This document shows, piece after piece, positions 10,453 through 21,259 of a stretch of 64,000 nucleotides of DNA. The DNA lies in contig RPFO01000103.1 of the NCBI GenBank assembly GCA_009746045.1, positions 579,070 through 643,069 on the forward strand. The letters are read 5' to 3'. The stretch is from Mesostigma viride (taxonomy: Eukaryota; Streptophyta; Mesostigmatophyceae; Mesostigmatales; Mesostigmataceae). The notes under the pieces were generated by a model, which searched no databases, had not been told where the DNA came from, and saw only the letters and a program-made list of their open reading frames with translations. Position numbers and translations under genes: made by a program. How positions within the stretch are numbered: the stretch's first letter is position 1; each line of letters begins with the position of its first letter.

Positions 10453-11001
10453 GACGCGCCGGGTCAAGGTGGTGTGGGCCTCTTGTGCTCGCCGGCAGCA
10501 TCAGAGCAGCTCCAGTCCATCGTGCTGCGGTCCCCGCGTGTGCTAGTGGCCACTTTTTCGGCCACTGAGGGCCATTCACACCACACGCTAACCGTTATCG
10601 TGGGATATGCACCACATGCGGGTCGAGCTCTGACAGGCGGAACGTGAGGCCTTCTTCGACGCCCTCAAGGAGGAGGAGGGCAACATCCCAGCTCGGCACT
10701 TCCTGCATGGTTATGCTGCTCGACGCCAACGCCACGCTGCCAGTTGGCACTGCATGGGGGCGCTCAGTACTCCCCAACCAACACGACAGCCAACGGTAAC
10801 ACGCCTTTATTTGCGAATCTGCTGTCAGAATCTGCGCTGGTTGCATGCAATGCTTCTCTCGCACGCCCCGCTGAGCAGCTGGCCACCTTTTTGGGGCCGT
10901 CGGATCGGGTGGTGTGCCTTGACTATATCTGCGTACGTTGGGCTCAGCGCCCGGCTCCGTTGTCGATGCTCGCGTCCTGCGAGATTCTGTCAGCACGGTG
11001 G
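10453..11001 (+). pseudogene. LINE-A ORF2, EEP endonuclease part 2
   Basis: It continues the endonuclease: TVIVGYAPHAG (catalytic Tyr region), then LDANATLPVG (the D-x-N of the active site, near 10723-10755) and VCLDYICV near 10915-10935, with frame changes between them. It is interrupted at 11002 by the LTR retrotransposon and resumes at 21260. Confidence 0.8.
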
Positions 11002-11669
11002 TGTTACGTCCCAGCCCAGACACCTCTAGCCTGAGCTACGTAGCGAAAGATCTACCATGCCGGAATTAGGAAGATTCAAGGTGGCCTAATGCAGATTGCG
11101 CTTCACGACTGGGGTCGTGAGATATCTTGCACCGCGACTTGATGCCAAGCTAATTAATACACACTTATAATGGCTAGCAATACCAATTACAAATGGATAG
11201 TTGCCCCAGGTTTAATGTGTAGGCGTATTCGCACTTATCATTCATCAAACCAAGAGGACGAGACTCTCGTCCTCGGACCAATTTCACCTAGGTCTGCCAC
11301 TACGCTGGCAAGGGGCGCCGACATGGCGCCGACCTTCCAAAGCATGCAGTCCACACAAGATCCTCGGGTGGACATCGACCCTCGCCTACAGAATCCACGC
11401 ATGAGTACAATATCTCAACTAGCTATAAAGTACGCAGCGCGGCGCGACTGCACCGGCCCCTAGAAGGTACACGCATACAACAACCTAGGCCCAAAATAAC
11501 TGGTCCGAATCACACAAACTGTCATAGTTCCATACAAAAGTCCTGACCAAGGGACAATTCCCAAATTAAGTCCCGAAATGAGTCCCAAAGTCCTACGGAC
11601 CATGACAACAAGTCAAACTACATAATTTATTCCATTGTTACGTCCGTCCAAAAGGGCCGGGACGTAACA
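11002..11669 (-). repeat. 3' LTR (668 bp)
   Basis: It matches 20594-21259 apart from a 2-bp indel (CTAATGCAG against CTAGCAG) and two or so substitutions. The inner end can fold, because TGTTACGTCC recurs as an inverted pair around 11627-11669. A 97-codon open frame on the plus strand appears in both LTRs and is probably meaningless. Confidence 0.95.
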
Positions 11670-11682
11670 CTCCTTTCCCCCC
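11670..11682 (-). other. polypurine tract
   Basis: On the minus strand GGGGGGAAAGGAG directly precedes the 3' LTR, the standard position of the plus-strand primer of LTR elements. Confidence 0.8.
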
Positions 11683-12974
11683 ACGGGGGTCGGTAGTCCC
11701 TACCGTACAAGAGATAGAAAGGAAACAAGTAAGCTACGCTACTATAAGAGTACTATGTCCCAACCCCGGTTCACCCGCGGGTTAGTAATACCAATTCCTC
11801 TAGAGGTTGATACACAGGACCAACCCTGACGTAGTAGCATGAAACAGGATGACAGGATGATTCCGGCCGCTATCCGTCATAAAACTCTCACAACCATCTT
11901 AGCGACCGCCGTTGTTGGCGCGCCGATCCACAGGAGCCACCTTAGGGGGCGCCACCGCGTGCCCTACCCCATCCACATAATAATGCACAGTCCATGTAAT
12001 CCCGCTCAACCAATCCTGAGGTCCTGAGCAGCCTCAAACTTGATGAAATGTTGACCATAGGGGTACTATGTCCCAGCCCTTGTGCACCAATGGGCCAGTG
12101 AAACCAGGTCCCCCCAGACTTGCCACGCAAGGGCAACTCTTTATATAGCCAATCGGGACTGTCAGCAGGAGGGAATATTTTTCATGCATACAACTTGATG
12201 ATCCGGCCGACGAGGTGGCCAGTCATGTATCCCGTCCAGCCGAGACCCAGCCTTACAGCGCGACTGATGCGCGCAATCACATGGCGATTAAGAAGTACTA
12301 CTAGCGTCGACGACGGTGAGGCACAGCATGCAGTGCAGGCCCCATGCTCAGAAGCGAGGGCGTGCACCAGAAGAATCTGATCCATCGCCTCACTACCAAC
12401 AGATGTACGCGTCCTCTCAAATACAGGCGCGCCGTGAGCCAACCGACCATGCAACGTGGCCGTCCCTGGCCGCCGCTGGAGTGGCTGTATAGAGGGGGAA
12501 GCCCTAGCGTGGCCGCTAGAGTGCGCCTCCCCTGCACCTGCGAGCGCATGCAGGTGCCCTCAAGGCCCTAGTGTGCCCACTAGAGTGCGCCCCGCCGTCT
12601 CTATCCAGCGCAGGAAACAGGCAAAGTCGATCAACACAGGAAACTTGGATAATATGGCACGTTAAGTGCCCAAAACTAGCAGGGCCCCAGCGTGTCCACT
12701 GGAGTGCGCCCTGCCAACTCCTCCACGAAGCTGCAGTAGTTTAGGCACAACACCGTGCTCCGGCCGACGTGCATAGACCGGAGCAGTCGCCGGTCCCCAC
12801 ATTCCTTAATGCTGCACCAATGTGCCTGAACTCCATCACAAGCGGGGGAAAACTCCTCAGCTCGCAGTCACACCCTCCGTGACACTTGCACTGCAAGATC
12901 ACAGTTGATGTTGGCGCAGGCCCATATGCATGGTGATGCTCGAGGCCGCCGACGTGAACTGCATAGCGCCCGCG
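11683..12974. other. LTR-element interior, no gene recognised
   Basis: No pol-like motif is visible on either strand. Around 12450-12720 a degenerate unit (variants of GTGTGCCCACTAGAGTGCGCC) recurs three times. Confidence 0.5.
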
Positions 12975-12982
12975 ATGCCCGC

Positions 12983-14791
12983 CAGTGATGCGCCATACGC
13001 CGTATTATACGCCGTATTTAGCGTATTATGCGCGATACGCAAGCGGCGCATACGAAAATGGGGTACTTTTATACGCAACGCGTATTTTTGCGCATTTTTG
13101 CGTATTTTCGCGTATTTTTTGGCATATTTTGGCTTACGAGGTGGGTGCATTTGCTTGCCTAGACTGCGGCGCGCCGACCTGTAGTAGGAACAAATAATTG
13201 CGTGATGAGCTAGCTAGTGTATAATGCAAGAAAGCGTTCGAATCGTGACTTGTGAAGGCGGGAATGTGAAGGCGGGAAGGCTGAAGACTAAAGACAACAG
13301 GTGACAAGGTTTCTTTGTCTGCCAGCAACATCAGTGCGTAGCATATCGACATCCAGGCATGGCTGACGCGAGTGAGGAGTCAATGGAACACAATGATGAT
13401 GTGCGGCCCGATGAAGAAGAGGCCGCATCCGAAACTGTCTGGACATACATTAGCAAAGAGCGCATCCTCAAGAACGGGCTGCAGACAAATAACTACTTCA
13501 TGGAGTGCTCACTCTGCCAGGCAAAGTTCAGTGGTTCTTCTACCCGAGCAAGGTGCCATATCCTGGGCGGCTCGTACGCAAAGGACGCAAAAGTGTGCCC
13601 TTGCAAGAAGCCACCGCCGGTACTCCGTTACAAGATGCTGATTGAGCAGGCGGGGAAGGATAGCACTGCCAAGAAACGGAAAGCGACTAGTGACGCCAAG
13701 AAGCAGGCTGATGTGCGGGCGGCGTTTCAGCATGTCTTATTTTCAGATGGCACAATGTTCTTATCACTTCTATATTTGGCAGCTTGGCAGTCGGCCAAGC
13801 TCTCTTTAAGTACTATATTTGGAAGACAGTTCTCTGCCGCTTCAATGTATAGAGTGCATTCATATCTTGAGTTCTACAAATTTATTATCCTTTCCAGTGA
13901 CTTGTGAATTGATACGTACTGGTATTGATACTGAGTCGCATGTTGTCTCGATTTTGAAGAGAAACTATCAAGTTAGACCGTTAGAAACTATGCTTGTATT
14001 TCTAGGTAGTGATGACAATGCCAAGGTCATGCTATATATGTCATGTATAATAGCCAAAAGGTATGGCAAAAACACCAGCAGACCATGATTGGTTGCTCAG
14101 AATGTTGAAAACCCCTCAAAACCATGCCAAAAAAGGGGTTTTCAACAGTTAGCGTACGATTAGCGTATAATCGGGGTTCTCTGAACATAGTTTCTTTATA
14201 GTGATACGGAAGGGGAGCCGCTGATGCTAGGTGAAATAGAGCTGGGTGATGTGATCGTAATAAGGTTGATTAGGCTTCTAGTGTACGAGTATTATGGATG
14301 ATATGGCCTAATTGTTGCGGCCCATACCTTGACGGTGTGCTGAGTACCTTGACGACGGATTTTTGTGTCTAGGTTCTCCTAGCAGATCTGTGATTGCGGA
14401 CGGGTTTGCAACAAGCAATATCTGAAGTAAAACTTGACGGCTAAAACTGTTTAGAGGCCGTTGCCGGATCTGGCCGTTGGTAGAGAGCCGTTGGCCTTGA
14501 AACACGATAAAAGCTTGCTCACCTAGCTCATGGCGGTCTCTTTTGTTTTGCCACCCGCCCTCCCTGTGTGTTGCCTGTTTGGGGGTAAGGCTAGCCTTTT
14601 TGGACATAAAGTGTTCCCATGGGTAAGGATGGCCAGTTGAGGGCCACTTCCCGATGTGCTCTACTTATTGTTTTAATAAAGAGTCTGGTTACCTTGGAGT
14701 TCCACGGTTAATAGAATACATTATACACCGCGTATTATACATTATACACCTGGGGCCGCGTACGACGCGTATCGCGTATGGCCCATCACTG
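12983..14791 (+). mobile_element. hAT-like element 1 nested in the LTR element
   Basis: Termini CAGTGATGCGCCATACGC and, inverted at the right end, CAGTGATGGGCCATACGC are flanked by the 8-bp duplication ATGCCCGC (12975-12982, 14792-14799). CAGTG termini with 8-bp duplications are typical of the hAT superfamily. Many GCGTATTTT-type repeats crowd the left end (13000-13130), as expected for transposase-binding regions. It encodes a BED-finger fragment but no catalytic domain. Confidence 0.85.
13359..13907 (+). CDS. BED-type zinc-finger protein, transposase N-terminal remnant
   Basis: This is a 182-codon frame from ATG 13359. An acidic start is followed by WTYISKERI and a finger-like CSLCQAKFSGSSTRARCH, then more cysteines (VCPCKK) and a basic KKRKATSDAKKQ stretch. 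BED fingers form the N-terminal DNA-binding domain of hAT transposases. The DDE core and hAT dimerisation domain are missing, and no other frame in the element supplies them. It may bind the element ends without cutting, or be a relic. Residues after about 130 look non-coding. Confidence 0.55.
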   Translation: MADASEESMEHNDDVRPDEEEAASETVWTYISKERILKNGLQTNNYFMECSLCQAKFSGSSTRARCHILGGSYAKDAKVCPCKKPPPVLRYKMLIEQAGKDSTAKKRKATSDAKKQADVRAAFQHVLFSDGTMFLSLLYLAAWQSAKLSLSTIFGRQFSAASMYRVHSYLEFYKFIILSSDL

Positions 14792-14799
14792 ATGCCCGC

Positions 14800-16900
14800 A
14801 CTTATAGGCATGTCGGGGAGTGACACGCCTTAATTGCAGGAACTGTCGTATCAGTAACGTTGCCCCTGCCAGACACACCATGCTGCTCATGGAGTAGGGC
14901 CGAAGCAACCCCCCAGTCCCCAACAAGAGCTCCTCGGGCTCGATCGCGCCCAGCCCACAGGTGCTCAAGCACATACAGCGATCGTGGACCGGGGTCAATG
15001 CCGCGCATGACCGATCACCGCCTGTCCACCCCGCTTGACTGTCTTGCCCAGGATCTCCATTCCCGCAACAGAAACACGCCCCTATATGTATGCAGTCCCC
15101 ACCGCGCATCTCCACATCCCCCACTCGAAGCTTGAAGGCCTCTCACTGGTCACCCCTGTACCAGTGCATGGCCATGGGGTAGTAGAGTGCGTTTTGCCGG
15201 AAGCCCACACAGCCCGCCCGCCATGCACATGGAACGCCCTGCTCTGGGTCCCTCATCCATGCAACCTCGTAGGCGTGCGGACACGAGCCACTTGCAAATC
15301 ACGCTCGATCGGCCTCCACCAGTGGTGCAAGGAACAACTCCCTACCGACTGCTCAGCCCACAGGAGGGACGCGAACACTGCGCGATGGTAGCCATGCACA
15401 GGGTCGCTGGCAGTGACTAGGTGCTCTGACTCCAGCAGCTCGATCCTGCCTGCCTCTCATGCAGTCTCGGGTCGCCGTTACTACAGTCCCCGTGACTCGC
15501 CCACGACGGTCAGATCCCGCACGTCCCATGTACCTCAGTGCCCTGCCATGGCTCAGCGCGCGTCAGCGCCGGCCGGGTCCGCTCAGAGCGGATGTACCGG
15601 CCCAATGCAGTGATACCGGGTGTTACTCGGACACCGGCAGTCTGCGGGGCGACAGCGCCACATCATGTGGCATCGGCACCATGCACGCGCACTGTTGAGG
15701 CGGTGAGACAATGACCGGGCACTGCCACCGGCTTCTGATGCAACCACGACCGGCACCAGTGCAACCAGTGCAACCACGACCGGATGGGTCATCCACCACT
15801 ACTGCTGGCAGTACGTGCTGTCGCCATGCAACTGCACCGTGCCCGCATATGCTTGCAGCCCCGGGGGCCCTTACTCCCGACAGTCGCGGCGGACGCGGGC
15901 GCGCCCTGCATGCACGGGTACTCGAGCCCGGGAGTTCCCTGGCCGACCAGCTAGGCGCCGACTCAATGCCGGGGTAGCCAATTGGTTGGCTACCGACAAT
16001 TCCACAAGGTGCTGTACATCTGTTTGCCGGCCGACCACAAAATGCAGGCTCCACCATGCCTGATCGCCCAGTCGCACCGGGGTTGCAGCAGCCTCCAAGC
16101 ACCGTGCCGTCTCCATGCACCGTGCCGCAATGGTGAAATTAATCACGTACGGGTGCACGAGAAGCGAGGCGCGTCCCTCATGCGCCAGGAAGTCAGGGAG
16201 CCGTGACTCATAGCCGCCAGCCGGAAGACTCCCTATAATAATACTTGGTCGCGTGCCATGGGACTCCGCGTCCGTTGGTCACGCGGGACGCGACGTGCAG
16301 TCAGGCCGTAGTCTGGGGTCGCTGCCGGGCACTCGCTGCCGAATCCGGCATCCCACGCGGAGATGCCTCGGTACGGACGCCTTAGTAGTAGGATCATCAA
16401 GGATCCGGTGAGCCCATGTCCAAAAAGGCTAGGACCATGTGCACATGCGGTGCTGAGTGCCTGACGTGGTCCTCTTCGGGACGACCCGTTCAAGCCCACC
16501 ACCACTTGCGGATTATCCCATAGAGAATATAGCATGGAGAAAATATATTATATAGAAAATAGAGAATATCGAAAATATATAATATCCGCACACTGGCGCA
16601 TCGATCCCTGGCATGGCAGTAGAAGGGTCGTCGGATCCACGCGCGGCTGCGGTGGATTCCTACATAGATGGCCGGCTCGATCCAAAGCCGAACCGTGCCG
16701 ATCATACAGGAGCTAGATATAATTAAGAAGAGTATGGTATCATAAAGAAGTGTAGTGGACCAGTACAAGTACTTAGTATAGAAAAGGTAGGTATAGTAAA
16801 GAAGTATATGGTATTATTAGTAGCCATCTGGTTTCATACGCTCTGCGACCCCTCCCCTTCCCCCGGGGACGACGCGTCCACGCGATCGTCCAATTACTGC
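14800..16900. other. LTR-element interior, no gene recognised
   Basis: Several open frames of 70-165 codons exist on the minus strand (for example 15623-16120), but I see no RT, RNase H or integrase signature. This is where pol would lie in a complete element. Confidence 0.5.
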
Positions 16901-16965
16901 CAAGGAGTCAAGGATGCTGGACCGCCGGGCGCTCGTGTGTAATACGATGTGCCCTATACTCGCCG

Positions 16966-17288
16966 TCAGGGCACCAAAAGGAACCATCGGGAAACCAAAC
17001 TACTCGCCGGCGCACGCGAATGTCCACATCCTGCGCGTCCAAAGTCGAGCCCAATGATGATGTCCGCTGCGCCCAGTGGTGCGATGGTCGCAGCCAGGTC
17101 GAACGGGGTGCCTTGCAGCACACCTTTGATATCTGCCAGACCGGGCGATTGGTGTTGGCGACCATCCGAGTGGGCCAGATGCACGGCCGTCCGGTGTGGG
17201 GGCTGGGCGTCAGGCCCAGCCGGCGCACCAGTGCCGCGTTGATGAAGGACGTGGAAGCGCCTGTGACGACCAAAAACTTGACATCCAT
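16966..17288 (-). pseudogene. retropepsin-like aspartic protease, damaged
   Basis: The start MDVKFLVVTGASTSFINAAL matches the flap-side motif of retroviral-type proteases, but the catalytic D of D-T/S-G is Val (codon GTC at 17265-17267). After a frameshift near 17170 the second half follows with FDLAATIAPLGAADIIIGLD, the usual second hallmark of this fold. The protease would process Gag. Both defects argue that this copy is inactive. Confidence 0.7.
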
Positions 17289-17465
17289 GACGGTTGGTTG
17301 GCCGTGTCTGAATATATTATTACAATCTCATATATAAAATATCCCATTACCGCCAACGGTACCCTATATAAAACCACTAGTGCTAGACGCCTACTAGTAA
17401 TTTCCCATTACCGCCAACGGCGTCTATGCATGGGGTCAGTGTATGATTCCAAACACCCCCCTTAC

Positions 17466-17580
17466 TGCTGATAGCATGATAACAGGGTGACCTGCTACTG
17501 GGCAGGACCAATGCACCCTTCGTACTACTGACATCATGATAACAGGGTGACCTGCTACTGTGCAGGACCAATGCACCCTA
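17466..17580. repeat. 58-bp tandem repeat, two units
   Basis: A unit containing CATGATAACAGGGTGACCTG and GCAGGACCAATGCACCCT occurs twice in tandem within the LTR element. Confidence 0.85.
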
Positions 17581-17734
17581 GCTTGGTATTTGGTACAGAT
17601 GTGGGGCAAAACAGACACCCCCCCCTTGCCCTACAGAGGTGGGCATTCTCAGAATGGCTCAGAAGGTGGCCAGCCACTAGGACTGGAAAAGCGCACCGGA
17701 GTGAACATATTATAAAAATATAATTGTTAATTAA

Positions 17735-17790
17735 ATATACTAATATATAGTAATATATATTAATATATAGTAATATATATTATAGTATAC
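17735..17790. repeat. AT-rich tandem repeat
   Basis: TATTAATATATAGTAATATA-type units repeat twice downstream of the gag stop codon. Confidence 0.8.
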
Positions 17791-17873
17791 TTCCCAGTGG
17801 CAAACTCGTAACCGGCCACTGCTGGTGACTCAAAGGTCGCACGCTGTCCGGAGGCTAGTCGTGAGCCTCGATC

Positions 17874-19128
17874 TCATTGACTGCGCGCAGCACGCCCTTG
17901 GTAGAACTCATCGATGGCGGCCGCGGCTGCTGGTGCTGAGACGTGAACTGCCGGGCCTGCTGGCGCCCGCTCGTCCGCGTTGCGGGGCTTTTCCCTTGGG
18001 CCGGAGGAGTCCGGGCGACTGCCGAACACCGGGCCTGAAAACCTGGGCTCGGTCTCCCCCGTGCCACGTCCAGCGTGCCTGCTACGGAGTTTGGGGCAGT
18101 CGCGCCTGAGGTGACCCACCTCAAAGCACATGAAGCAACGGGCTTTACTCGCGTCGATGGCGTTGAGGCCATGGTCAGCGTTCCCGCCCTCCAGGTCATC
18201 GGGGGAGTCCTCGTTCCCCTCGCCGTCGTGCGGGGGACCTGATCGGAAGAAACGACGCACCGATGGTGCGCCCCCGCGAGCCACGACGTTGGCCACCTGC
18301 AGAAGATACCTCTGGATATTCAAGATGTCCCACTCCTTCCAAGGAACCTCAGCGTAGTGCTTTAGTACCTCGTCCTGCAGCTCGGGGCTGAGTGCCTCAA
18401 TGAATCTGATCTTGTACTCGTACCAGGTCATGTCGGTCAGGTAAGCGGCGCTGGACTCAAACTTGGACAGAAACTCGCGATATGGGGAGGTCCCCTGGCG
18501 CAGCTTGCCGAAGGCGAGTCGCTCGTGGAGCTCCGCGTCTGGGGGTATCAACTTGCGGCGCACCCGGTCCATCAACTCCTCCACGGTTTGCGGGTACGAC
18601 TGGGATGCGATGCTCTCACAGTTCAGGATGCTCACCACCGAAGGATCCATGCAGGTGTTGACAACATACGGGATCAGATCGCAGGTGGCAAGTTCCCAAC
18701 TGTGGTGGTTGCACCAGACGGTATACTGCTGTTGCCACATGCGCCCCCATTCGTCAATCTCCCGCGGTTTCATGTCCGCGTGCAGCTTGGGAACATTCTT
18801 GAACGTGGGCATCGGTGGGGCCTTCACCGTATTAGGCTTGGGCCCACCGACCTCCCGGTAGGCGATGGAGCCGAAGGCTGGGGGCTGCGACCGGGGGAGA
18901 GATCCGGATCTGGTCGGCGTGCCGTGCGTCCGCCGCACCTGTACCGACGAGGGGTGTTCATACCCCGGGTCATCCAAGGCCACTCTGCTGAAATTCAGGT
19001 TGCTGACGACCGCTGGCGAGTGAACCATGCTGCTGTAATTCTGCCCCCGAGGTTGCTGCAGTTGCTGCTGCGGTTGCTGCTGCTGCTGCTGCGGTAGTTG
19101 CTGCTGCTGCTGCGGTTGCTGCTGCTGC

Positions 19129-19162
<34 letters not shown>

Positions 19163-19334
19163 AACCCTGCTGCTGCTGCTGCTGCTGGAAACCCTGCTGG
19201 AGCATCTCTTGGCTGCGCCCGTCTCCCCCTTGTTCCACGTACCCTGGAGTCTGGACTGTCATCATCTGATGAATCTCTGCGGCCCTGGTCTCTGGATCGT
19301 GGGGAGTCTTTCGCAGGTCTCTCCATGACCTCAC
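17874..19334 (-). CDS. Gag polyprotein of the LTR element
   Basis: A 486-codon intact frame. Residues about 45-100 are Gln-rich (long CAG/CTG run at 19050-19200). The middle third (about 170-345) has the helical, Trp-rich look of a retrotransposon capsid (WGRMWQQQYTVWCNHHSWEL, FIEALSPELQDEVLKHY). One CCHC knuckle, CFMCFEVGHLRRDC, lies near residue 410. It would form particles that package element RNA. The chosen ATG at 19334 is uncertain: another frame (from 19452, MPRKRREPVNREIEQ) opens further upstream and overlaps, so the true N-terminus may involve a frameshift at the repeat. Confidence 0.85.
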
Positions 19335-19585
19335 CTGTACCTGTCCCTACTTGCACGTGCGGTGGTACCTCCTCTACCACCTCTATACCTTGCTCGTGGT
19401 TGTCTACCTGTTCTATCTCTCTGTTGACAGGTTCTCTCCGTTTTCGTGGCATGGTGCTCGTACCGATACCTTACACTGCAGGCAACACCTCCCCAGAAAG
19501 AAAGAGAGAGAGGGAGAGAGGGCAACCACGTGCTATAGATCTTATATATGTAGGACCTAGTACTATTCCCTAGTAATAATCCCCT

Positions 19586-20077
19586 CTATTGTCTGCGAGA
19601 GCCAATGGTCAGCTGGGAGAAGGTAACTGTAACTGCTGTCCCTACCTCCTGACTGCTGTCTCCCTTGCTGTGCGTGGGTGGCTTAGAGCATTCACGAGTG
19701 GTGTGCATACCCTCAGGCAATGGCATGTGTTCCTTACTAGACTTATCTGCATCTCCTAGATTATCAAATCCCTTCCACCTGGCAATAGAGCCCTTATCCT
19801 TAATGTATTCCTCACATGCCCTGTAGGGACGTAATGCATTATTATAGGCTAGCAGAAGCTTGCGAGAAGGAAAAGAAGAAGGGGGGAATCCCAGGTTACC
19901 TCTAAGTGCAGTGACCTTTACCAAAACAAACGAGGGAGAAGCACAGAGTCTAACACAGCACACGCCCGAGCTTTCCGCGGCAAGGGCTATATACGCACAC
20001 ACGGAGGTAAACACCGTCAACACAGTCGGCAACAGCCAGACGGTATCCACCCCCACGACCCCTTGCAGGTCAAACAA
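19586..20077 (-). other. open frame in LTR-element leader, function unknown
   Basis: A 163-codon frame between the 5' LTR and gag. It starts with a hydrophobic segment and matches no family I recognise. It could be a chance frame in the leader. Confidence 0.25.
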
Positions 20078-20240
20078 CGAATGTCCGTCTCCGCGACGTC
20101 CATAGGCACCAACGACTTTTACAACCTATAGAGGGTACAACGTATAACATAAACCCCCTACGCGTGCGGACCCGGAGAGAAAGCGAGCTCGCCAGCTAGC
20201 CTTCAGCAGGCATAGCTTGTAAAGAAAGAATTCTAACTAG

Positions 20241-20525
20241 GGGACGAAGCATCGTCGATGACGTAAATCCCTCCTGAGCTGGCCGCCACCCGGTGTCGTT
20301 GAAGGCAAGCCCTGGCCGCCACTAGATGTCGTTTAAAACAGGATAGCTGAACGCTATCGTTGACAGCACCTCACCACAGGACTATTGCTAGCCCCGCCGA
20401 GTATCCCAGACTGGCCGCTTGCTGCCTAGGTCGTCGTTGAATCCCTTTACGGGCTGGCCGCCGACCTGTCAGCAATCGTTGAATTCCGGAACCTCTATCT
20501 ACGCCAAGCACCGCCTTGGTATCCT
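20241..20525. repeat. degenerate about 60-bp repeats in LTR-element leader
   Basis: CTGGCCGCC followed by a TCGTTGAA-like motif recurs about four times with drift. Confidence 0.6.
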
Positions 20526-20579
20526 AATTGGCTTCCCTAACCCTCTCCGCAAGAGTTAGCTGACCTCTCCAGCACATTT

Positions 20580-20592
20580 CCTCCGATAACCA
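20580..20592 (-). other. primer-binding-site-like sequence
   Basis: On the minus strand TGGTTATCGGAGG begins one base after the 5' LTR. It starts with TGG, as required for pairing to a tRNA 3' CCA end. The tRNA was not identified. Confidence 0.6.
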
Positions 20593-20593
20593 G

Positions 20594-21259
20594 TGTTACG
20601 TCCCGGCCCAGACACCTCTAGCCTGAGCTACGTAGCGAAAGATCTACCATGCCGGAATTAGGAAGATTCAAGGTGGCCTAGCAGATTGCGCTTCACGACT
20701 GGGGTCGTGAGATATCTGGCACCGCGACTTGATGCCAAGCTAATTAATACACACTTATAATGGCTAGCAATACCAATTACAAATGGATAGTTGCCCCAGG
20801 TTTAATGTGTAGGCGTATTCGCACTTATCATTCATCAAACCAAGAGGACGAGACTCTCGTCCTCGGACCAATTTCACCTAGGTCTGCCACTACGCTGGCA
20901 AGGGGCGCCGACATGGCGCCGACCTTCCAAAGCATGCAGTCCACACAAGATCCTCGGGTGGACATCGACCCTCGCCTACAGAATCCACGCATGAGTACAA
21001 TATCTCAACTAGCTATAAAGTACGCAGCGCGGCGCGACTGCACCGGCCCCTAGAAGGTACACGCATACAACAACCTAGGCCCAAAATAACTGGTCCGAAT
21101 CACACAAACTGTCATAGTTCCATACAAAAGTCCTGACCAAGGGACAATTCCCAAATTAAGTCCCGAAATGAGTCCCAAAGTCCTACGGACCATGACAACA
21201 AGTCAAACTACATAATTTATTCCATTGTTACGTCCGTCCAAAAGGGCCGGGACGTAACA
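20594..21259 (-). repeat. 5' LTR (666 bp)
   Basis: Partner of 11002-11669. It should contain the element promoter. No core motif was picked out with confidence. Confidence 0.95.

Larger units (their letters stand above)
11002..21259 (-). mobile_element. LTR retrotransposon, non-autonomous, recent
   Basis: LTRs at 11002-11669 and 20594-21259 begin TGTTACGTCC and end GGACGTAACA. The 5-bp duplication GGTGG flanks the element (10997-11001, 21260-21264). A primer-binding-like TGGTTATCGGAGG lies one base inside the right LTR, a polypurine tract GGGGGGAAAGGAG abuts the left LTR, and gag is on the minus strand, so the element reads right to left. Gag and a damaged protease are present. I find no RT, RNase H or integrase. 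It probably depends on a relative for mobility. The LTRs differ at only a few positions over about 667 bp, which means recent insertion. Confidence 0.9.

Noticed and set aside
11170-11463. 97-codon frame duplicated at 20760-21053
   Set aside because: It lies inside both LTRs on the strand opposite to the element's genes, so duplication is due to the LTRs, not selection.
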